Source: Amoebophrya sp. A120
Lineage: Eukaryota; Sar; Dinophyceae; Syndiniales; Amoebophryaceae
Direction: 5' to 3'
DNA: 64,000 nucleotides
Assembly: GCA_905178155.1 (NCBI GenBank)
Contig: CAJINV010000016.1
Span: forward strand, 310,001 to 374,000
Shown here piece by piece: positions 58,094 to 64,000 of this stretch (position 1 is its first letter; every line of letters starts with the position of its first letter). A program made the translations under genes and the position numbers. The notes under the pieces are model-generated. The model was not told the origin of the DNA. It was given only the letters and a program-made list of their open reading frames with translations, and ran no database searches.

Positions 58094-58759
58094 TTATATT
58101 GACGAATGTTTATTTGTTTAACTTTAACGCCGCGCGAGCGAAAAAAAAAAATCGAATCCCGTCTGCAGCTACTTGCTAAATCATATTCGAGCTTCGTGCT
58201 ACTTCTGTATACAATGGGCAGCCTGTTGGACTGCTTTATTCTGCTGTCTGTAACATCTTTATGTCGTGCAAAGCACGCGCAAAAGTAACCGCGCCGAGAC
58301 GCACGTGATTTGGTCATGGTGGTGCAGCTTTACGACCCATTTGGACTTTTGATGCTCGTTCTACTTTTCAAGAACTGTACGACCCTGCGAGTAGCAAAAA
58401 TCCATACAACTTGTACATTGTGGAGCCCTCCGACAAGGACTGTGTGGCACGACAAGTACCATCTTCAAGACAGCGAGCGGGAAGACACTATCTATACATC
58501 GTTTCGATCACTACGCAAAATAAAACCACAGGGCACGGCCAATGACGATCACTATCTTTACGGTCGAACTTTTATTTGTCGTGGGTGAACGTAGGGTAGT
58601 TATCATGCGGACCACCATGAGACAGCAACCAAAATTTTTCTGCCGTGAGGCATGTTCCTAAGTAGTGCAAAAGTTGCTCGATTGACGAATCAACATGCGA
58701 GTTCTACTTGTACGCAACGACCCGACTTCAGTCTCCACGACGTTGTTTTTCGTTTTCCG
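58094..58759. other. Intergenic stretch upstream of DUF2237 copy 1
   Basis: Should hold the promoter of the membrane-protein gene at 52907-58093. No gene is recognised. It ends at the first copy of the 53-bp direct repeat. Confidence 0.4.
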
Positions 58760-60377
58760 AAGTTCATATCAAATTAAAATCACACACGATCGGATGAGTC
58801 TGCCGGAAGAGTTTAGCTCTGCCCCGGATAGATTTTAGCTGCAAGCGCTGTTATTTCTATTTGGGATAAAGGTGCAGCCACCATGGCCGGCAGATCGACG
58901 CCCTTTTCCCTGTGCCCGCTGGCTGTGCCGGAGCGGATTGATTCGGCGCCCACCCAGGCGCAACCCCGCCGGGGAGAGGGAGGGTCCTCCAGCTGAGTCC
59001 TCATATGCGCGTGGGGCAAAATAAAGGCGCACACGACCCCGCGCGCCTTTTTGCTCAGGAAAAAAAATGCGAAGCACCCACCAAGCCCGCCGCGTCCAAC
59101 AAACAGGCCGCCCGCAACGGTGCCAGCTGTTTTGTATAGGCTGGCCGGTTGCGTAGGCGACTTCCTTGCTTCGACCCGCTGTTGGAAGGCTTCGGAGAGT
59201 TCCGGAAGCAGTGCGATCGGGTTCGTGAGTGTGACAGGGGCCCCGGCGAATGAAATCTGCAAAGAAGGCCAAAAAATAAGTGGTCGCAAATCAAAACGCT
59301 AGCCAAAAGTTAGCCAGAGCAGAGCAAAACAAGTTAGCCAGGAGTTGCAAAAAACGTTATCCAGCGGCCGGAAACAGGTGCGGCCATAGCATCGGCCTTT
59401 GCCGAAAAGCAAAAGTCTGCGTCTTTTGCTTCCCTTCTTTGGCTAACGTTTTGGCTAACGTTTTGGCTAACTTTTGGCTAACTTTTGGCTAACTTCTGGC
59501 TCACTTCTGGCTAACTTTTGGCTAGCCTTTTCTTCTAGAAAATGAAAAATGCAGGAAAGGGTGGCCCCCCTTAACGCAATCAAAAGCGCGGACAGGAAAG
59601 GGCGACAGATGTCCCAAAATGCGGACAGGAAAGGGCGACAGACCCTTAACGCAATCAAAATGCAGGAAAGGGCGACAGATGTCACAAACGGCCACCGCTG
59701 TTAATGCAACCCACCGGAAAGCTGGCCCAAATTAGGCCGGACGTTGGCCAAAGAACCCAGGAGCAGCTATGGCAACCCAGACCGGCCGCCCCCTTCATGC
59801 AAGAACCTCAGTGGGCTCAAATTTTGAGCCGCACGAGGTTCCGCGCCCCCTCTTTGGTGCCCTTTCCTTGTCCAACCCGTCCTCCCGCGGCAGCGCAGGC
59901 GCCTGGCCACTGATGGAAAGCAAGGGTTGGTTGCCAGTGTGCCCGAAAGGCTCAGCGCGCAAAGCTTTCGGTCTGCAGTAGGCGGGCGGGGTGACGCCCT
60001 CAGTTTTGGACCCCCCCCTTGCGGCCCTAGATGTTCGTGGAAGGCGCCGGCGCCGATTGTGCCTCCCTGCCGGTGAGAATCCCCCCCGGCCCCAGCATTA
60101 CAGGGCCCCTCGTCCTGGGAGCCCGTGTTTTGCGCGTTCCTTTTGTGGCGCGCCCCAGGAGTGGGTGGTCGCATTTTCACATATTCACGCGCAGCGCTCG
60201 CGACCTACAGCGCCCCCTTCAGCTGAAAGCCAAGGCGAATGGCTGGCCTCGCCCTGCTTGGCTAACTTCTGGCCTATTTCAGGCCAACTTTCCGGCCCCC
60301 AGCCTTAACGGGCGCGCCGTTTGTAAGTTCATATCAAATTAAAATCACACACGATCGGATGAGTCTGCCGGAAGAGT
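58760..60377. mobile_element. GC-rich insert flanked by an identical 53-bp direct repeat
   Basis: Bases 58760-58812 and 60325-60377 are the same 53-bp sequence, beginning AAGTTCATATCAAATT. Between them lie about 1.5 kb with high GC content, unlike the AT-rich surroundings. Inside: GCTAGCCAAAAGTTAGCCA at about 59299 with its reverse complement at about 59507, a tandem array of GGCTAAC units (59440-59526), and repeats of CAGGAAAGGGCGACAG (about 59550-59690). No transposase frame is recognised. It could be an insertion with an unusually long target duplication, a recombination product, or an assembly join. Confidence 0.6.
59296..59526. repeat. GGCTAAC tandem array with flanking inverted copy
   Basis: Units GGCTAACTTTTGGCTAAC and GGCTAACGTTTT repeat from about 59440 to 59526. 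A 19-bp exact inverted partner sits about 200 bp upstream near 59299, so the RNA or single strand could form a long hairpin. Confidence 0.7.
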
Positions 60378-60499
60378 GCGAGACAACGCCACGACGAATG
60401 ACAGGGAATAGAAGACACAAGAAGTAGTGTGTTTCTGATTCCGAAAAAGTAGTAGGACCACCACCACCACCACCACCCTACTGCAGTTTTCCTTTTGGT

Positions 60500-60812
60500 G
60501 CTTACGCAAACACGACCGGCCACACAGGAGCAGCCTGGTCGTGAAGGAAACAAGACAAAGACGAATTTATTTTTTCGGCATAGCAATTAGGATTTGGGTG
60601 TCCCTCCTCGTTTGGTACAAGCAGAATTCGTAAATCTGGTTCGTGCAGGTCTCCATACAGGTTCTCGACGTAGTGGAAGTGCTTTGAATTTTGTACAGGA
60701 GCATGATGAAACGAGATGAAACCGAAACGCATGATAAGGAAGGAAGCCAAGCGAAAATGGATGTCGTAAGTAGAAGTTGTAAACTGCTGGCTGTGCCCCA
60801 CTCAGCTATCAT
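60500..60812 (-). pseudogene. Possible truncated third DUF2237 copy
   Basis: A minus-strand frame reads VENLYGDLHEPDLRILL, similar to the opening of the DUF2237 domain in the neighbours (KNLYGEPNEKCG; LNLFGQPVEKCG). The rest of the domain is absent: the sequence runs straight into the GC-rich insert at 58760-60377. Either a broken copy or chance similarity over a short stretch. Confidence 0.3.
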
Positions 60813-60905
60813 GTATGAAAGGGCAGCTTTGAGGGTCTCGGGCTCGGTAGAAGTCGTGTAAAAGTCATCTAATATTTATCAGTCGCCCAACAACAAGAAG
60901 TTAAT

Positions 60906-62192
60906 CTACACCGCGCCCCCAGAGGCGTCATTCTTCGCTTTTTCAAGCAGCAAGGAAGCTTCCTCATCTTCATCTTGCAAGGTGGCATTGCCACGACCAG
61001 CAAACGAAGCACTTCTCGCAGCAGCCGTTCCACTCGTCGCGTTAGCACCATTAGCAGCAGCAGCGCTCGTCCTCCCAGATGAAATACTAGCAACGCCCCC
61101 CGCGCAGTTGATGTAGAGAAGAAACACGAAGGAGATCACCAATAGAGAGCCCACCCCTCCGATGATGTAAATCTGCATGTTCTTTGCTGCAGCGCCCGAT
61201 GAAAAAGGAGCCTCCTCTCGTCCAGGTTCATTTTGCAGTTCGTCCTTTGTAGTAGAAGATGCTCCGCCTAGCGCTCCACGCATCTGCCGCTCGAGATGCT
61301 CCGTTTTTTTAGCCTGGAGGTCTGGTAGTTCCTGATTCATTTGACTGCTCAACAACATCTGCTGCTGCTCTTGTTTCATCTGCTTTTCCTCGTCTGTTTC
61401 CTGCCGCTGCCGTTTCGACACTGCTTGTCGGGCTTTTTCACCTTCTTCATCTTGTCGTACAGCAATGTCCCTAGTACTTCTTGTTCCGGTACTACCCGCA
61501 ACATCTTCATCACCGTGCGGTGCTAGTCGTAGTCCTTGCAGTCCTACCCCGAGCTCCTGCGGCTTCGCAAGCTGCGACTCCCGCTGTTGCAATTTCGTGT
61601 ACAGCGTGACCAGATGTTGTTTTTGCTCCTCATCCGAGGCTTGGACGAGGCATGTTTTCATCAGGCTTTCGACGCCCTTTTTCACTTCCCCCGGCAAAGA
61701 CCCCGACTTCCAATTCGCGAGGTAATTTTCGGACAGAGCCGACTCCGGAATCCCGCTACATTGTAGTGAGATAGTCGGGTCGATGTGCGAGACATATCCC
61801 GAATACGCCCAGATGCAGATGCACCAGTGTTTTCCGCTCTGTTCTTCCGACCAATTGGAGCCCTGGTTGGTTTTCGTAGAGAAGTCGCCCGGGAGTTTGC
61901 TCGCACAAATTTGGTGCAGTCCCGGATCTGAGCTGGCGTCCCCGCCGTCGCAGTAGCCAGTGGAAGCCGGTCCCGGAGCCGTTCCGCACTTCTCGACGGG
62001 TTGGCCGAAGAGGTTCAGCTTCTGTTCTTGCCGGGCCGATACGAAATGGAACAGGGGCGGGGTGACCTCCTGGTGGTTCTTCTGGAGGAGCAGGATTGTT
62101 TCAGCAAGCAGGTTCAGAAGGAAGAAATTCTTGTTGTACATCTTTAGACCCACGCGGCCGGGGAGCAACGAATCTTTTCTACGATCAAACAT
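60906..62192 (-). CDS. DUF2237-type domain protein with C-terminal membrane anchor (copy 2, intronless)
   Basis: A single uninterrupted frame of 428 codons. A hydrophobic N-terminal segment (MYNKNFFLLNLLAETILLL, from about 62141) may act as a signal peptide; the frame opens at 62192. The DUF2237-like domain spans roughly residues 55-165: NLFGQPVEKCGTAP, TGYCDGG, GLHQICASKLPGDFS, GSNWSEEQSGKHWCICIW, SLQCSGIPESALSENYLANW. Then SLPGEVKKGVESLMKT and a Gln/Glu-rich coiled-coil-like linker lead to one membrane segment (IYIIGGVGSLLVISFVFLLY) and a cytoplasmic tail rich in Ala, Ser and Gly ending in acidic residues. The conserved cysteines are probably disulfide-bonded if the domain is secreted. It is a clear paralog of the gene at 52907-58093 but has no introner. 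Confidence 0.8.
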   Translation of the reverse strand: MFDRRKDSLLPGRVGLKMYNKNFFLLNLLAETILLLQKNHQEVTPPLFHFVSARQEQKLNLFGQPVEKCGTAPGPASTGYCDGGDASSDPGLHQICASKLPGDFSTKTNQGSNWSEEQSGKHWCICIWAYSGYVSHIDPTISLQCSGIPESALSENYLANWKSGSLPGEVKKGVESLMKTCLVQASDEEQKQHLVTLYTKLQQRESQLAKPQELGVGLQGLRLAPHGDEDVAGSTGTRSTRDIAVRQDEEGEKARQAVSKRQRQETDEEKQMKQEQQQMLLSSQMNQELPDLQAKKTEHLERQMRGALGGASSTTKDELQNEPGREEAPFSSGAAAKNMQIYIIGGVGSLLVISFVFLLYINCAGGVASISSGRTSAAAANGANATSGTAAARSASFAGRGNATLQDEDEEASLLLEKAKNDASGGAV

Positions 62193-63384
62193 AGAGCAGA
62201 GGATAAATGAAAATGGCGCGACTAGTTGTAGATAAAGATGACGAAACTAAATACATAAAAACTGGCGTGAGATTGTGCGCAACCGCTACCTCAATAATCG
62301 ACGATGGATATAGATACTTACCTCGTCCACCACAAATGAATATAGATACCCGGCAATGTCAAACATCAACAGATACGATTTATCGTCCCACTAGATCATG
62401 AGCAATCGATATTATCGGGGCGAGGTAGATACCAACGACAAGATTGAGCAGATCGGTGTTTGGATTCGAGGGAGTGTGCTATGGTGCGACGAAAACGAAT
62501 GTACGGAGGTGCAAGGACTGACTTTCCCTTTCACCTCCAAAATCGGAGTGAGGAGAGACTCCTTAACCTTATCTTCATGTCCCAATCTTTATGAAACGAC
62601 GATGATCTTCTACAACGAGAGCGACCACAAGTTCCATGAACCCCATCTAGATCTACTCAACCACCAAATCAATATTTAGCGAGATCTATTGCAGTAGCAA
62701 ACGAGTGGTCACGGATACGATTGGGTATAACATTTTGCACCCGAAAGAGCTATTTTAAGACGAATTACCCACGACGAGGAACAAAAACCGGGCAGCTCTG
62801 TACGGCGTGTCATCATCTCTCCTCTGGCTTCTACTGGAGCAGAGGCAGCTCATGTGGTATTGTAAGTACCCACAACTGACATTCATGTAGTTTCTTGCTT
62901 TCATCCTTTATTTCCTGTTGTTCGTTCGAAGTTGCAATGTTGTTCGATGTTCTAAAAGCCACTGGTTTGCAAGTTGTTCTTTGTTCGCTGCTGTCACCAA
63001 TTGTCGAGTTGTCACATGATGATTTCCTGTCGACGAGTTGTCATGCTCTTATCTGCCTAGCACGAAACATTACCTGCTTTGATGCGCCCCCATCGCGCAT
63101 AATGTTGTAGAAGCGGGCGTAACTACTACACTCTTGGTCATTCATGATCTCTGTTCTTTCCCCAGTAGCATCAATCATCATGCGCGCAATTCAGTAAAAT
63201 AAAATGAAAATCACTTCGTTCGTTGCTTTCAAGAAGAGGGAGGTGGCTATCCGGAAAATTGATGTGCAATTAGATGAAAAAATAGCTTCCACGTCGGCGG
63301 GACGAAATGTTATATGTAGCTAGCATCATTTTCATCGCCCGGTGTAAATTCACCAGAAGAGTAGACGAGAATATTAGACTTCAC
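62193..63384. other. Intergenic region, no gene recognised
   Basis: AT-rich, upstream of the intronless DUF2237 gene. Two adjacent plus-strand frames (62207-62401 and 62398-62679) are open but unrecognised. Nothing else is supported. Confidence 0.4.
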
Positions 63385-64000
63385 TCAGTGCGTATCAACT
63401 CCAAAAATGTCTGGGTCTGGAAGATTGCCACGTTTGTCATGCAGGTTTTCTATGGCCCATAAAGTTTAGAATGCAGCACCTAGCATGACAAATTCTGTGA
63501 GATCTCTATCATGCCTATCATGCATGAGAAATTGCCTCTCAACTTGGTAAAAAAGGGCGGCTGTTGGTAATCACGCAACACAGATTTTTTGCACGATTCA
63601 GATTTAGCATGACAAGTTGCAACCTTCCAGACCCAGACATATTTGCATTTCATAGTGCGTCACGTTTTCCACCGTTAAGCTCCCCTTTCCGTCCACACTG
63701 AACATGAGGTCAATGTGGTGGTGCGATGTTTCTTCGATAGAGACGGTGGTGAGAGGCGTCCCGTCGGCGGCCACCACTTCAATGTTGAAGGAACCTGATA
63801 TACAATATTTTCTAGGTAGGTGAGGTTCACCATAGTCTCGATCCACGCAACATCACACCAGTGAAGACCTTGTGATGGGCCGCCGTCGTCCATGCAAAAA
63901 TTCAACGATTCGGAATAAGTATAATCAGGTGATGTTCTTTGTCATGCAACAAACATGAAATGCAGCTATGGTACCTGGTGCGCATGCGAAGCTCTCCTTC
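63385..64000 (-). CDS. C-terminal part of an unrecognised gene (5' end outside the window)
   Basis: Exons: about 64000-63979 (GELRMRTR, then GT), 63873-63836 (LHWCDVAWIETM, then GT) and 63804-63655 (SFNIEVVAADGTPLTTVSIE, then HHHIDLMFSVDGKG and LTVENVTH). Introner A16 follows at once. Removing it with one GTGCG/CGCAC repeat puts TGA directly after the final His codon, so the protein ends there. The alternation of short hydrophobic strands suggests a beta-rich domain, but I recognise no family. Confidence 0.5.
63393..63654. mobile_element. Introner A16, at a stop codon
   Basis: Family A ends, direct repeat GTGCG (63388-63392, 63655-63659). After removal TGA follows the CAC codon directly. If the element is retained, translation continues into it. 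Confidence 0.9.

Noticed and set aside
62207-62679. Two plus-strand frames upstream of the intronless DUF2237 gene
   Set aside because: Both are short, partly overlapping and without recognisable domains. Compositionally they resemble intergenic DNA, so they are not called as genes.
1-64000. tRNA, rRNA, spliced-leader RNA genes
   Set aside because: I looked for the conserved spliced-leader core and for tRNA-like hairpins with a GGTTCGAATC-type arm and found none I could support.

Overview
This window looks like nuclear DNA of an intron-rich alveolate, most likely a dinoflagellate-lineage protist of the Syndiniales/Amoebophrya kind. That placement is an inference. It rests on two things: dozens of short introns with terminal inverted repeats (introners), and two genes for kelch-domain protein phosphatases (PPKL), a family known from plants and alveolates. 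Nothing prokaryotic is seen: no operons, no Shine-Dalgarno spacing, no uninterrupted gene strings. All recognisable genes lie on the minus strand, so each is read from high to low coordinate.

Layout along the plus coordinates: (1) 1-8028, a huge unrecognised protein, partial at the window edge. (2) 9101-14282, a low-complexity protein of unknown function. (3) 15526-16798, a Rab-type GTPase. (4) 17330-20610, a kelch-repeat protein. (5) 20940-23276, a diverged tandem duplication without a recognised gene. (6) 23820-34768, PPKL copy 1. (7) 37943-46005, PPKL copy 2. (8) 49041-51821, an ABHD17-like serine hydrolase. (9) 52907-58093, a membrane-anchored DUF2237-type protein. (10) 60906-62192, its intronless paralog. 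(11) 63385-64000, the end of an unrecognised gene.

About 60 introners fall into nine recurring families, lettered A-H and J here. They are defined by their terminal inverted repeats: A (ends in TATCAAATG, then TGTCTGGGTCTGGAAG), B (TATGG, then GTCAGGATTGAAATC), C (TATGGCG, then CTCAACTGTTACA), D (TATCCTGTGCAAAAGTATCG or TATGCACTGCAAAAGTATCG), E (GGAAAAATCCCCC or ATGAAAAATGCCCCC), F (AGTGCACAACTCCCCCTC), G (CAAGAAAAAAACTG, then GTAAGTGTAAC), H (TAAAAACGTCCCCACCCC), J (ATCRCASGAAAAAA). Almost every copy starts TATC or TATG, ends GATA or CATA, and is flanked by a 3-6 bp direct repeat, usually 5 bp. In each coding case where I could translate both sides, removing the element plus one copy of the repeat restores the frame, and the PPKL pair confirms the result. 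The boundaries therefore are not GT-AG. Older GT-AG introns also exist, and some are shared between paralogs.

Larger foreign-looking blocks are nested inside or between these: a 987-bp GC-rich transposon with long inverted repeats inside a family B introner, and three inserts flanked by direct repeats (26-27 kb, 28-29 kb, 58.8-60.3 kb).

Functionally the set mixes signalling (two PPKL phosphatases, a Rab), probable depalmitoylation (ABHD17-like) and surface or secretory membrane proteins (the DUF2237 pair). They do not form an evident pathway. What unites the window is how densely its genes have been split by introners. Exon ends are read by eye and need transcript data.
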